64,000 nucleotides of DNA from Sphingomonas glacialis (GTDB lineage: Bacteria; Pseudomonadota; Alphaproteobacteria; Sphingomonadales; Sphingomonadaceae). Every line of letters begins with the position of its first letter. Position 1 is the stretch's first letter. A program made the translations under genes and the position numbers. The notes beneath the pieces are model-generated. The model was given only the letters and a program-made list of their open reading frames with translations. It made no database searches and was not told the origin of the DNA. The stretch lies in contig NZ_RCZC01000003.1 of assembly GCF_006439055.1 (NCBI RefSeq), positions 310,001 through 374,000 of the forward strand, read 5' to 3'. Shown piece after piece: positions 1 to 11,989 of the stretch.

Positions 1-1
1 C

Positions 2-103
2 CACACCAAGATCGAATGGGCGGCACTCGACCTCGAGGGTCGGCGCTCGGCCGAGCATATCCAGAACCAGAGCCGCGGCAACGGCGTCGACGTCCCGCGC
101 TAA
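2..103 (+). CDS. C-terminal end of an unidentified protein (partial)
   Basis: An open frame enters from the left edge and stops with TAA at 101-103. The 33 visible residues end in ...GNGVDVPR and are polar and charged (TKIEWAALD, RRSAEHIQNQ), with no motif I recognise. Codon use is GC-rich like the neighbours. It converges on the chorismate mutase gene, with only 4 bases between. No function can be assigned from this fragment. Confidence 0.45.
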   Translation, partial: HTKIEWAALDLEGRRSAEHIQNQSRGNGVDVPR

Positions 104-107
104 ACGC

Positions 108-410
108 TCAGCGTCGGTCGAACGCGGCCAGTTCGTAGGCGATCGACGCTTCGACCAATTGCTCCCAAAGGTCGGCAACGATCGCTTCGGGCACGCCCGC
201 CGCTTGCGCCGCGGCCACCGCATTGGCGATGACCTGCGTCTTGCGCGCCTCGTCGCGCACCGCCGTCCGCGCGGGTTTGATCCGCGCGGCGGCGTCCATA
301 TAGGCGAAGCGGCGCGCCAGCAGCGCGACCAGGTCGCGATCGATCTGGTCGACGCCGGCGCGGACCTCGATCATGGTGGCGCAGTCGGGGCCGGAAAGGA
401 TCTCGCTCAT
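108..410 (-). CDS. Chorismate mutase, AroQ type
   Basis: 100 aa, the size of a stand-alone AroQ-class chorismate mutase, which converts chorismate to prephenate for phenylalanine and tyrosine synthesis. The first helix carries the family pattern ([19 protein letters not shown]), followed by A-RIK at about residues 41-45 and a second helical block with [15 protein letters not shown], matching the active-site Arg/Lys/Glu layout. PchB-like isochorismate pyruvate lyases share this fold, but no siderophore genes are nearby, so the mutase role is preferred. ATG at 408-410; transcribed divergently from rpsD. Confidence 0.85.
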   Translation of the reverse strand: MSEILSGPDCATMIEVRAGVDQIDRDLVALLARRFAYMDAAARIKPARTAVRDEARKTQVIANAVAAAQAAGVPEAIVADLWEQLVEASIAYELAAFDRR

Positions 411-619
411 GCCCGCGGTCTTGGCGGGGCGGATCGTGCCTGTCCAGCTTGACTCGCGTGGCCCACGCGGCTAGGCCCCCACCTTCGCAAATGGCCCCGC
501 ACCCCGGTGAAGTGGTGGCCCTGCCTCGATCCTTACAGATCTGGATAGAGCGATACCGGGTATCGATCTCCTGCCCCGGCAGGCGGTCTTGTCACGAAGC
601 ACTTGCCAAGGAATATCAC

Positions 620-1234
620 ATGTCGAAGCGTTCAAGCGCAAAGTACAAGCTCGATCGCCGGATGGGCGAGAACATCTGGGGTCGTCCCAAGTCGCCCGTC
701 AACAAGCGCGAATACGGCCCGGGCCAGCACGGCCAGCGCCGCAAGGGCAAGGTCTCGGACTTCGGCATCCAGCTGCGCGCCAAGCAGAAGCTCAAGGGCT
801 ATTATGGCGACGTGACCGAGAAGCAGTTCCGCGCCTGCTACACCGAAGCCGCCCGCATGAAGGGCGACACCGGCCAGAACCTGATCGGCCTGCTCGAGCA
901 GCGTCTCGACATGATCGTGTATCGTGCGAAGTTCGCCCCGACCGTCTGGGCGGCGCGTCAGCTCGTTTCGCACGGCCATGTCCGCGTCAACGGCGTGAAG
1001 TGCAACATCGCCTCGCGTCGCTGCTTCGTCGGTGACGAGATCACGCTCGGCACCAAGGCCAAGGAAATGGCGCTGGTGCTCGAAGCGCAGCAGCTCGCCG
1101 AGCGCGAAATCCCCGATTATGTCGCTCCCGACGGCGCGGCGAAGGTTACCTTCACGCGCGTGCCGGCCCTCGACGAAGTGCCGTATCCGGTGAAGATGGA
1201 ACCGAACCTGGTGGTCGAGTTCTACAGCCGCTGA
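620..1234 (+). CDS. rpsD: 30S ribosomal protein S4
   Basis: 204 aa, the usual alphaproteobacterial S4 length. Begins [21 protein letters not shown] and contains the S4 RNA-binding domain around residues 95-155 ([20 protein letters not shown], then SHGHVRVNG). S4 is a primary 16S rRNA binder that nucleates small-subunit assembly. The frame stays open upstream to 449, but ATG 620 is chosen because it has AAGGA at 608-612 with ideal spacing and starts at the conserved N-terminus. Monocistronic, followed by a strong terminator. Confidence 0.98.
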   Translation: MSKRSSAKYKLDRRMGENIWGRPKSPVNKREYGPGQHGQRRKGKVSDFGIQLRAKQKLKGYYGDVTEKQFRACYTEAARMKGDTGQNLIGLLEQRLDMIVYRAKFAPTVWAARQLVSHGHVRVNGVKCNIASRRCFVGDEITLGTKAKEMALVLEAQQLAEREIPDYVAPDGAAKVTFTRVPALDEVPYPVKMEPNLVVEFYSR

Positions 1235-1341
1235 GGCAAGGCTCCGGCGAAGCTGGAGCCAAGCGGATATCAGCGGCTCGGCCGGCGGTGCCACGGCACC
1301 GTCCGACGACGTGGCTCTGCCACGGCGCGATCCGAACCAAG

Positions 1342-1372
1342 AAGGGCGGCCCCGCAACGGGCCGCCCTTTTT
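1342..1372 (+). terminator. Rho-independent terminator after rpsD
   Basis: An 11-bp perfect stem (AAGGGCGGCCC at 1342-1352 with GGGCCGCCCTT at 1359-1369), a 6-nt loop and a T-run (1368-1372). It ends rpsD transcription and lies 2 bp before the stop of the convergent S9 peptidase gene. Confidence 0.9.
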
Positions 1373-1374
1373 CG

Positions 1375-3384
1375 TTATTGGGCGGGCAGCTTCAGCGTCG
1401 TGCGAAGAAACCCGTCCGCCTTGCCGAGCAGCGCGGCACGCGCGCTGCTGTCGTCGAGCTGGTGGTCGAGATGCGGGAACTCGACCAGTTCGACCGACTT
1501 GCCCGCCGCTTTCAGTCGCGCTGCCATCAGCCGCGACTCTTCGATCCCGACATTCTGGTCGCGGTCGCCGTGGAACAGCAGCACCGGCGCGGTGATCCGC
1601 GCGGCGTTCTGCGCGGGCGAGCCCTCGCGGACATGCGGCCCCTTGCCGATCCGCGCATCCTGTTCGGTGAAGTCGGTAAAATCATGGCGCTCCTGCCGCA
1701 GCGTCTCGAGGTCGGTGACCGGCGCGACGGCGACGATCGCCTTGAACAGCGTCGGGTCGAGCACCGCGGATTGCAGCGCGGCATAGCCGCCATAGGACCA
1801 GCCGACGATCGCGAGCTTCGACGGATCGGCAATGCCCTGCTTGACCAACCAGCGCCCACCATCGTTGACGTCGCCGATCGCGGTACGCCACGACTTGAAG
1901 CCATTGTCGTTGAACCAAGCGACGCCGTAGCCGGTCGAGCCGCGATAATTGGGCTGCAGCACGGCGTAGCCGCGATTGGCGAAGAATTGCGAGAGCCAGT
2001 CGAAGCCCCATTCGTCGCGCGCTTCGGGGCCGCCGTGTGGCATCACGATGGTCGGAAGGTTCTTGCCGTCGCTGCCTGGCGGGAGCGTGAGATAGGCCGG
2101 GATCTGCGTGCCGTCGGCGGCGGTGAAGGTGAGCGGCTTGACCGCGGCGAGCGTCGTCTTGGCGAGGCCGGCGCGCGCGGGGAAGGCCTCAGCGAGGTGG
2201 TGCGTCGTCTTGTCGTACAGGTAATAATGCCCCGGATCCATGTCGCTACCGGCGAACAGCAGGAGCTTGCTCTCATCGGCGCTGGCATCGACGAAGGTGA
2301 CCAGCGGCAGCCCGGGCAGCGCGCGCGACAGCGACGCCGCGAGCTTCTTGAGCTCCGGGTCGAAAAAGGCGCTCTGGCGCTTGTCGGTGACGAAGCTTGC
2401 ACCGACCACACGATCCTGGCGTCCGATGCGGATCAGGTTGTCGACGTCGACATCGGGGCGATCTAGCACCAGCGTCTTGGTCAGGCTGCCGTCGAGCGCG
2501 ATCGAGAAGAGCGCCTTGCGCCCGTCCTTGCTGTCGACGCCGTAAACCAGGTTACGATCGCGATCGACGGCATAGGGGTTGAAGCCTGAGAGCACCCCTC
2601 CGGTCGTCTTGAGCGTGCCGAGCGGCAGCCAGGCGCGGTCGCCCGCCTTGCGATACGAATAGAGGATCGTGTCGCTATTGTAGCCCGAGTTGAGCTTGAT
2701 CCGCTTGCCCATGACCCGAACGGTGCCGTAGCCGTCGCTGATGTAATCGTCCGCCGAGTCATTGGGCGTCTCGACGGTCGCGCGCCGCAGCGTGTTCGTG
2801 TCGATCCGATCGACGCCGTACCCCTCGCGCGTCTCGGCGAGCAGCGATCCGGTGGTTTCTTCGGGGACGTAGCGCCGCGTCAGCAGGACGGTGCCCGGGG
2901 CGCCGCCGTTCCAGTCGATCACGTCGCCACCGCCGAACGCCGCGCCCAGCGATCGGTCGTTGGTGCGAGCGCTGAGCACCTTCAGATTCTTGCCGTCGCT
3001 GTCGATCGCGATCAGGCGGGTATAGCCGTTATAGCCGCGATGCGTGAGGCCGCTTGTGTCGAGGATCATGTAGATCCCGCAAACCAGCCGCGTGTCGGTC
3101 GACCATTTGCACGAGGTCAGTCGATCGGGATCGCCGCTCGAGGCGAGGATCGGCTTGGCGACACCGTCGGCGACCGAGACGACGAACAATCCCGCGCCGC
3201 GGCCATTGATCGCCGCGACATAGGCAATCGACGTGCCGCTAGGCGAAAGGCTGGCTTGCTGAATGTCCTCGCGCGCGCCGAAGCGCGCGGCGGCGTCGCT
3301 CGGCACGGGCGCAGGACTGTCGGCAGCCGACAGTGGCGCGGCAAAACAGGCGGCTAACGCCACCGCAAAGCTAGTCTTTTTCAC
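1375..3384 (-). CDS. Secreted S9-family peptidase (prolyl oligopeptidase / acylaminoacyl-peptidase type)
   Basis: 669 aa with a signal peptide (MKKTSFAVALAACFAAPLSAA), so probably periplasmic. The N-terminal half is a repeat-rich beta-propeller-like region; the C-terminal alpha/beta-hydrolase domain has the nucleophile elbow GWSYGG (Ser near 530), HGDRDQNV (Asp near 609) and FPHLDH (His near 638-641). Upstream in that domain, PHGGP at the oxyanion region is also typical. GTG start at 3384 with AAGGGGGA 6 nt upstream. Diverges from the M28 peptidase gene; both probably serve peptide scavenging. Exact substrate is unknown. Confidence 0.9.
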   Translation of the reverse strand: MKKTSFAVALAACFAAPLSAADSPAPVPSDAAARFGAREDIQQASLSPSGTSIAYVAAINGRGAGLFVVSVADGVAKPILASSGDPDRLTSCKWSTDTRLVCGIYMILDTSGLTHRGYNGYTRLIAIDSDGKNLKVLSARTNDRSLGAAFGGGDVIDWNGGAPGTVLLTRRYVPEETTGSLLAETREGYGVDRIDTNTLRRATVETPNDSADDYISDGYGTVRVMGKRIKLNSGYNSDTILYSYRKAGDRAWLPLGTLKTTGGVLSGFNPYAVDRDRNLVYGVDSKDGRKALFSIALDGSLTKTLVLDRPDVDVDNLIRIGRQDRVVGASFVTDKRQSAFFDPELKKLAASLSRALPGLPLVTFVDASADESKLLLFAGSDMDPGHYYLYDKTTHHLAEAFPARAGLAKTTLAAVKPLTFTAADGTQIPAYLTLPPGSDGKNLPTIVMPHGGPEARDEWGFDWLSQFFANRGYAVLQPNYRGSTGYGVAWFNDNGFKSWRTAIGDVNDGGRWLVKQGIADPSKLAIVGWSYGGYAALQSAVLDPTLFKAIVAVAPVTDLETLRQERHDFTDFTEQDARIGKGPHVREGSPAQNAARITAPVLLFHGDRDQNVGIEESRLMAARLKAAGKSVELVEFPHLDHQLDDSSARAALLGKADGFLRTTLKLPAQ

Positions 3385-3513
3385 GAAGATTCCCCCTTGG
3401 CGCAGATGCTACCGGCTTTTTTCGGGGGTGCAAGCAACCGGTGGCGTTCCCGTTGCGCTGGTGCGACGCGGCTGCCAGAACGGTGTCCTCAAGCTGACGG
3501 GGGATATGTGCCG

Positions 3514-6140
<2,627 letters not shown>

Positions 6141-6147
6141 TGCGGGG

Positions 6148-6546
6148 TTAGAGCCGGCCGATCAGCCGTTCGATGGCGTGGTGATCGGTCGAGCCTTCGC
6201 CGCAATCGTGCTCGATCATCGCGCGGATCCCTTCGAGCTCGGTCTGGGTCAGATGCTCGATCCCGATGAACGCGTTGCGCGCATCGGTGGTCGCGCGGAT
6301 GATCTCGTCGAGCTTGGCCTGGATCGCCGAGGCGTCGCGATTCTGCGCGTTCTGGATGAGGAACACCATCAGGAAGGTGACCACGGTGGTGCCGGTGTTG
6401 ATCACCAGCTGCCACGTGTCGGAATAATGAAACAGCGGCCCGGTCACGCCCCAGATCACGATCACCGACAGCGCAATGACGAAGGCGGGCGGGCGCCCGG
6501 CCCAGCCCGTCGCCTTTTGCGCGATCGTTTCGAACAGCTTTTCCAC
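6148..6546 (-). CDS. Low-affinity iron permease family membrane protein
   Basis: 132 aa. Begins MEKLFETIAQKATGW (GTG start at 6546, AAAGGGG upstream) and has two hydrophobic segments (around FVIALSVIVIWGVTGP and INTGTTVVTFLMVFLIQ) followed by QNAQNRD-A--AKLDE, the hallmark of the Iron_permease family. Despite the family name, transport has rarely been shown in bacteria. It is wedged between aguA and aguB in reverse, so it is not part of their operon. The frame continues upstream of the GTG without homology. Confidence 0.82.
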   Translation of the reverse strand: MEKLFETIAQKATGWAGRPPAFVIALSVIVIWGVTGPLFHYSDTWQLVINTGTTVVTFLMVFLIQNAQNRDASAIQAKLDEIIRATTDARNAFIGIEHLTQTELEGIRAMIEHDCGEGSTDHHAIERLIGRL

Positions 6547-6601
6547 GGCAAACCCCTTTTGCGTCTTTGAATCGGCGCGACGAAGCCCGATATGGCGGCG
6601 C

Positions 6602-7453
<852 letters not shown>

Positions 7454-7463
7454 CGCGGGGCGG

Positions 7464-8126
7464 TCAGCCCGCCGCGCGCAGTTCCAGCGCCCGTGCGAAC
7501 ACCGCTTCGAACATCTCCGCGGTGAGGCGCCCGGTGCTCTGATTGTAGCTCGAGCAGTGATAGCTATCGATTAGGATGCGACCGTCGAGCATGCGATGCT
7601 CGGCGCCGTGCGCGAAGCGGCATTTGGGGAGGCGTCCGCCGAGGATCTTGACCGCCGACTGATGCGCGACCTGGCCGAGCGCAATGAACACGCGCGCGGT
7701 GGGGACTGCGTCGGCCTGCGCTTCGAGGAAGGGGCGGCAGGTGCGGATTTCCTCGGGCGTCGGCTTGTTTTCGGGCGGGAGGCATTTGACCGCGTTGACG
7801 ATCATCACGCCGTCGAGCTGGAGCGTATCATCGGGCTTGCCCTCATAATCGCCGGTGGCGAGCCCGAATTTGGCGAGCGTGTCGAACAGCAACGGCCCCG
7901 AGCGATCGCCGGTGAACGGCCGCCCGGTGCGGTTCGCGCCGAACTGGCCGGGGGCGAGGCCGACGATGCCGAGCCACGCCTGCGGATCGCCGAACGCGGG
8001 GACTGGGGCGTTCCACCAGGCGGGATGCTCGACGCGCAGCGTCTCGCGCAAGCCGACGAGGCGTGGGCAAAGCGGGCAATCGCGCGAAGGTTCGGTTTCG
8101 GGCAGCGGGCTGGGTGCGAAGTTCAT
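7464..8126 (-). CDS. Uracil-DNA glycosylase, family 5 (UdgB) type
   Basis: 220 aa from ATG 8126. Four cysteines for an iron-sulphur cluster are suggested by RDCPLCPRL near the N-terminus and later Cys residues. Motif A is GLAPGQFGANRTGRPFTGD, characteristic of family 5; motif B near the end is HCSSYNQSTGRLT, where family 5 usually has HPS-QN-NTGR, so the Pro is replaced by Cys. Removes uracil and related bases from DNA. A TTG at 8162 would add 12 residues but would overlap the divergent folK start. Confidence 0.88.
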   Translation of the reverse strand: MNFAPSPLPETEPSRDCPLCPRLVGLRETLRVEHPAWWNAPVPAFGDPQAWLGIVGLAPGQFGANRTGRPFTGDRSGPLLFDTLAKFGLATGDYEGKPDDTLQLDGVMIVNAVKCLPPENKPTPEEIRTCRPFLEAQADAVPTARVFIALGQVAHQSAVKILGGRLPKCRFAHGAEHRMLDGRILIDSYHCSSYNQSTGRLTAEMFEAVFARALELRAAG

Positions 8127-8149
8127 CGGGATGCGATAGGCAGGTTTGG

Positions 8150-8650
8150 GTGAGCAACTCAACCTGTACCCCGCGCTATGCCCCCCGCTACGCCATCGCG
8201 ATCGGATCGAATCGGCGCGGACGGCATGGCAGCCCTGCGGCTGAAGTCGCCGCGGCGATCGCGGCGCTCGGGAGCGTCGTCGCGGAATCGTCGGTGCTCG
8301 GCAGCGCGCCGCTCGGGCCGTCGATCCGGCGCTTTGCCAATGCCGTCGTGCTGATCGAAAGCGAAGTGCCGCCGCCCGAGATGCTGGTCCGGCTCAAGCG
8401 GATCGAGCGCGCTTTCGGGCGCCGCCGCGGTGCGCGCTGGGGGGCACGCGTGATCGATCTCGATATCGTGTCATGGTCGGGGGGAGCGTGGCGATCGAAG
8501 GGGCTGTGCGTGCCGCACCTCGCCTTTCAGGATCGAGACTTCGTGCTCGCGCCTTTGCGCGCGATCGCGCCCGATTGGCGCGACCCGCGGACCGGTTTGA
8601 CCCCCCGCCAGCTGCTCGCGCGATTGCGGAAGGGTAAGCGCCTGGGTTGA
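8150..8650 (+). CDS. folK: 2-amino-4-hydroxy-6-hydroxymethyldihydropteridine pyrophosphokinase (HPPK)
   Basis: 166 aa. Transfers pyrophosphate to 6-hydroxymethyl-dihydropterin in folate synthesis. The N-terminal AIAIGSNRRGRHG, the central FGRRRGARWGARVIDLDIV (family pattern RWGPR-IDLDI) and the VPH-----RDFVLAPL block are all present. No ATG lies in frame before the conserved start; GTG 8150 is the best start. The 5' ends of folK and the glycosylase gene are 23 bp apart. Confidence 0.9.
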   Translation: MSNSTCTPRYAPRYAIAIGSNRRGRHGSPAAEVAAAIAALGSVVAESSVLGSAPLGPSIRRFANAVVLIESEVPPPEMLVRLKRIERAFGRRRGARWGARVIDLDIVSWSGGAWRSKGLCVPHLAFQDRDFVLAPLRAIAPDWRDPRTGLTPRQLLARLRKGKRLG

Positions 8651-8686
8651 CCCATCCGGCAACCGCTCCTAACGCGAGCCCGGTGT

Positions 8687-8762
<76 letters not shown>

Positions 8763-8783
8763 CCGGCATGCAAGGATGCCTCG

Positions 8784-9482
8784 ATGTCGCCCCCCGCACC
8801 CGATATCCGCCACCCGCCCTGGGCTATCCTCGCGGTCGCCGCGCTGACCTGCGCGGGCGGGGCGCTGTTGCTGCTCGGCGCGCTGATCGATCGTGGGCTG
8901 CAGTTCGGGTTCGATCGCGCGATCCTGTTATGGGTGCGTGGCGGCGTCGCGCATGGCGTGCCGCCGGGCCCAACCTGGTTCACGCAAAGCATTGTCGATG
9001 TCACCGCGCTCGGCGGGCCGACCGTCCTGGTGCTGGTCGCCGCGCTGGCGGCGGGGCTGTTGATCGTCCAGCGGCATTGGCTGACGCTCGCCTTGGTGCT
9101 GGGCGGGACGATCAGCGGGTCGATCGTCGTCACGCTGGTCAAGGCACTGGTCGGGCGGACGCGGCCGACAGTGACCGATCATCTCGTCGCGGCGTATAAT
9201 GCGAGCTTTCCGAGCGGCCATGCCGCGAACAGCGCGTGCGTCTATCTGACGCTCGCGCTGCTGCTGCTGCAGATCACCGAGCATCGCGCGGTGCGCCGCT
9301 ATGTGCTGGGCGCAGCGGTGCTGCTCGTCACGGCGATCGGCTGCAGCCGCGTCTATCTTGGCGTGCATTGGCCGAGCGACGTGCTGGCAGGCTGGACCTT
9401 TGGCGGGCTGTGGGCGGTCGCGTGGTGGGCGCTCGGCGCCGCGCTGCGGTTGCGCATCGCGCGCGGCAAGACCGCCGCCTAG
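8784..9482 (+). CDS. PAP2-family membrane phosphatase
   Basis: 232 aa with about six hydrophobic segments. The three-part phosphatase signature is complete: K120-L-GRTRP (126-128), PSGH (143-146), and SR-YLGVHWPSD (Arg189, His195, Asp199). Such proteins dephosphorylate undecaprenyl pyrophosphate or phosphatidate-type lipids at the membrane; which one cannot be told here. ATG 8784 follows the tRNA by 21 bp. Confidence 0.9.
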   Translation: MSPPAPDIRHPPWAILAVAALTCAGGALLLLGALIDRGLQFGFDRAILLWVRGGVAHGVPPGPTWFTQSIVDVTALGGPTVLVLVAALAAGLLIVQRHWLTLALVLGGTISGSIVVTLVKALVGRTRPTVTDHLVAAYNASFPSGHAANSACVYLTLALLLLQITEHRAVRRYVLGAAVLLVTAIGCSRVYLGVHWPSDVLAGWTFGGLWAVAWWALGAALRLRIARGKTAA

Positions 9483-9579
9483 CCACCGATTCGAACGCCG
9501 TTCATCTGCCCGCAAGGTGGCGCGGGCCACCGCTGCGCATGCACGGCCGAATCGTTTCCGGGAGTCGACGAAACGGCCT

Positions 9580-9594
9580 TGTGATAATATCACA
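9580..9594. promoter_or_regulatory. Palindrome upstream of TonB-dependent receptor
   Basis: TGTGAT-AAT-ATCACA, a perfect 6-bp inverted repeat 48 bp before the receptor ATG, in an AT-rich patch unlike its surroundings. A CRP-like site would have a 6-bp centre between TGTGA and TCACA; here it is 5, so the binding protein is uncertain. Confidence 0.5.
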
Positions 9595-9641
9595 TAACAT
9601 CTACTGCACTGCACAACGATGTTCGAAAGGCCGCCTCCCGC

Positions 9642-11810
9642 ATGATCCGAGCCACTCTGTTGTCCAGCGCTGCGTTACTGTCGTTCGCGCCGATCGCCGC
9701 GTATGCCGCCCCCGAAGCCGCGCCGGCCCCGGTTGCCGCCAGCAGCGATGACCAGGCCGCGGCATCGACCGCCAAAAGCGGCCCCGACATCGTCGTTACC
9801 GGCCGGCTCGACGCCGCACGTGCCTCGATCCAGCCGAGCCTTGGTGCCACGACCTACACGATCACCAGCGAGACGATCAAAGCGCTCCCCGGCGGCGAGA
9901 ACCAGCAGCTCAACCAGATCCTGCTGCAATTGCCCGGCGTGGTGCAGGATGGCGGCGGCCAGTTCCACGTCCGCGACGACCACAACAACCTGCAATACCG
10001 CATCAACGGCACGATCCTGCCCGAGGGGGTCGCGGTGTTCGGCCAGACGCTCTCGCCGCGCCTCGTCGAGCGTTTCGACCTGCGCACCGGCGCGCTGCCC
10101 GCGCAATACGGCCTGCGCACCGCCGGCATCATCGACATCACCACCAAGAACGGCTTCAAGAATGGCGGCCAGGTGTCGCTCTATGGCGGCACCAACGATA
10201 CCTTCCAGCCGAGCTTCGATTATGGCGGCTCGACCGGCAACACCAATTACTTCGTCACCGGCAGCTACAAGCACAGCAATATCGGGATCGAGGCGGTCGA
10301 TGCCAGCCGTACGCCGCTGCACGACCAGACCAACCAGTATCAGGGCTTCGTCTATGTCGATCACACGCTCGACGAGAACAATCGCGTCTCGTTCATGGGC
10401 GGCTATTCGGACCAGAGCTTCCAGATCCCCAACCCGCGCGGGCTGACCCCGAGCAACGGCTACAACGTCGGCGGCGTCACCGCTTTCCGCAGCGAGGACC
10501 TCGACGAGCGCCAGCACGAGCGCACTGCGTTCGGCCTCGCCAGCCTGCTCCACGATGCCGGGCCGGTGACGCTCCAGGCGTCGCTGTTCGCGCGCTATTC
10601 GGCGCTGCGCTACACCCCCGACGTGACCGGCGAACTGCTGTTCAACGGCATCGCGCAAAAGGCGTTCAAGCAGGACTTCACCTTCGGCGGGCAGCTCGAG
10701 GCGGCCTATCGCCTGTCGAGCGCGCATACGCTGCGCGCCGGTGCGATCATCTCGCGCGATCGCAGCAATTCGCAGACCAGCGCGCAGGTGTTCCAGCTCG
10801 ATGCGGGCGGCGCGCAGCTCGGCCAGCCGATCACGATCGTCGACAATACTGCGACGACCGAGATGACCTACAGCGTCTATCTGCAGGACGAATGGAAGAT
10901 CGCCGACCCGCTGATCGTCAATTTCGGCGGGCGGTTCGATCATTATAACGGCTTCCGCGCCGAATCGCAGTTCAGCCCCCGCATCAACGCGGTGCTGACG
11001 CCGTCGAACGGGCTGACGCTCCACGCCGGCTATGCGCGCTATTTCTCGCCCGCGCCGTTCTCGAACGTCGCGACGACGAGCGTGCTCAAGTTCCGCGGCA
11101 CCAGCGCGCAGGCGCCCGGCGACAATGGCATCGACACGCCGCTCGCGACGGTGCCGTTTGCCGAGCGGCAGGACTATTTCGATATCGGCGCGCAGCAGAA
11201 GCTCGGGCGCTTCACGCTCGGCATCGACGCCTATCACCGCCGCTCAAAGAACCTCGTCGACGAGGGGCAGTTCGGCGCGCCGATCATCCTCACGCCGTTC
11301 AATTACACGCGCGGGCGGATCGACGGGATCGAGGGCAATGTGTCCTACGCGCACGGGCCGTGGATGGCGTATGCCAATTTCTCCTACGCCAAGGCGCAGG
11401 GGCTGGGGATCGCGTCGGGGCAGTTCAACTTCGATCCGGGCGACGTCGCCTATATCGCGCGCAACTACATCTATCTCGATCACGACCAGACCTATACCGG
11501 CTCGGCGGGTGCGTCGTATCGGATCGACCAGGGCTTCCTGCGCGACAGCAAGCTCGGCGGGAGCATGATTTACGGGTCGGGGCTGCGCAAGGATGGCGAC
11601 GTGCCCAATGGCGGCAAGCTGACGCCCTATGCGGTGTTTAACCTCACCGCGAGCCACGACTTCAAGGGGCCGGGCGTCGAGGTACGCTTCGACGTGCTCA
11701 ACGTGGCCGACCGGGTCTACGAGATTCGCGACGGGTCGGGCATCGGCGTCGGCGCACCGCAATTCGGCGCGCGGCGCGGGTTCATGTTCGGGATCAGCAA
11801 GACGATCTGA
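9642..11810 (+). CDS. TonB-dependent outer-membrane receptor
   Basis: 722 aa. Signal peptide (MIRATLLSSAALLSF...AYAAP), then a plug domain beginning DIVVTGRLDAARASIQPSLG, with the plug patterns LPGVVQDGGGQFHVRDDHNN and RLVERFDLRTGALPAQYGLRTAGIIDI, and a beta-barrel ending in a terminal aromatic-rich strand (RRGFMFGISKTI). Imports an unknown ligand across the outer membrane using TonB energy. Short N-terminus without a FecA-type signalling domain. Preceded by a palindrome that may regulate it; no transport partners are adjacent, so ligand is open. Confidence 0.92.
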   Translation: MIRATLLSSAALLSFAPIAAYAAPEAAPAPVAASSDDQAAASTAKSGPDIVVTGRLDAARASIQPSLGATTYTITSETIKALPGGENQQLNQILLQLPGVVQDGGGQFHVRDDHNNLQYRINGTILPEGVAVFGQTLSPRLVERFDLRTGALPAQYGLRTAGIIDITTKNGFKNGGQVSLYGGTNDTFQPSFDYGGSTGNTNYFVTGSYKHSNIGIEAVDASRTPLHDQTNQYQGFVYVDHTLDENNRVSFMGGYSDQSFQIPNPRGLTPSNGYNVGGVTAFRSEDLDERQHERTAFGLASLLHDAGPVTLQASLFARYSALRYTPDVTGELLFNGIAQKAFKQDFTFGGQLEAAYRLSSAHTLRAGAIISRDRSNSQTSAQVFQLDAGGAQLGQPITIVDNTATTEMTYSVYLQDEWKIADPLIVNFGGRFDHYNGFRAESQFSPRINAVLTPSNGLTLHAGYARYFSPAPFSNVATTSVLKFRGTSAQAPGDNGIDTPLATVPFAERQDYFDIGAQQKLGRFTLGIDAYHRRSKNLVDEGQFGAPIILTPFNYTRGRIDGIEGNVSYAHGPWMAYANFSYAKAQGLGIASGQFNFDPGDVAYIARNYIYLDHDQTYTGSAGASYRIDQGFLRDSKLGGSMIYGSGLRKDGDVPNGGKLTPYAVFNLTASHDFKGPGVEVRFDVLNVADRVYEIRDGSGIGVGAPQFGARRGFMFGISKTI

Positions 11811-11821
11811 TTTTTGCGCCT

Positions 11822-11983
11822 CCCCTCCCTGGAAGAGTGTCGGGTGAACAGCGCCCCGCGCTGTTCAGGTCATGCCGGGGGCATGACCGACCCGACACTG
11901 GGCCGGGGGTGGGTGGTTCTCAGTGGGAACGTCACGCCCGAATACGGGCCGCCCCACCCCCACCCCTCCCTTTCAGGGAGGGA
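11822..11983. repeat. Dispersed palindromic repeat, copy 1, with three-way-junction core
   Basis: Fills the gap between the convergent receptor and galE genes. Ends are CTCCCTGG... and ...TTTCAGGGAGG. The core at 11836-11899 has a 10-bp outer stem (AGTGTCGGGT/ACCCGACACT) enclosing two 9-bp hairpins, GAACAGCGC-CCC-GCGCTGTTC and GGTCATGCC-GGG-GGCATGACC. The same architecture recurs at 23,361-23,540 with different stems. It also could act as a two-way terminator. Confidence 0.85.
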
Positions 11984-11989
11984 AGCAGG

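Noticed and set aside
449..619. N-terminal extension of rpsD
   Set aside because: ATG 620 has a good ribosome site and matches the universal S4 start; the extension has no homology.
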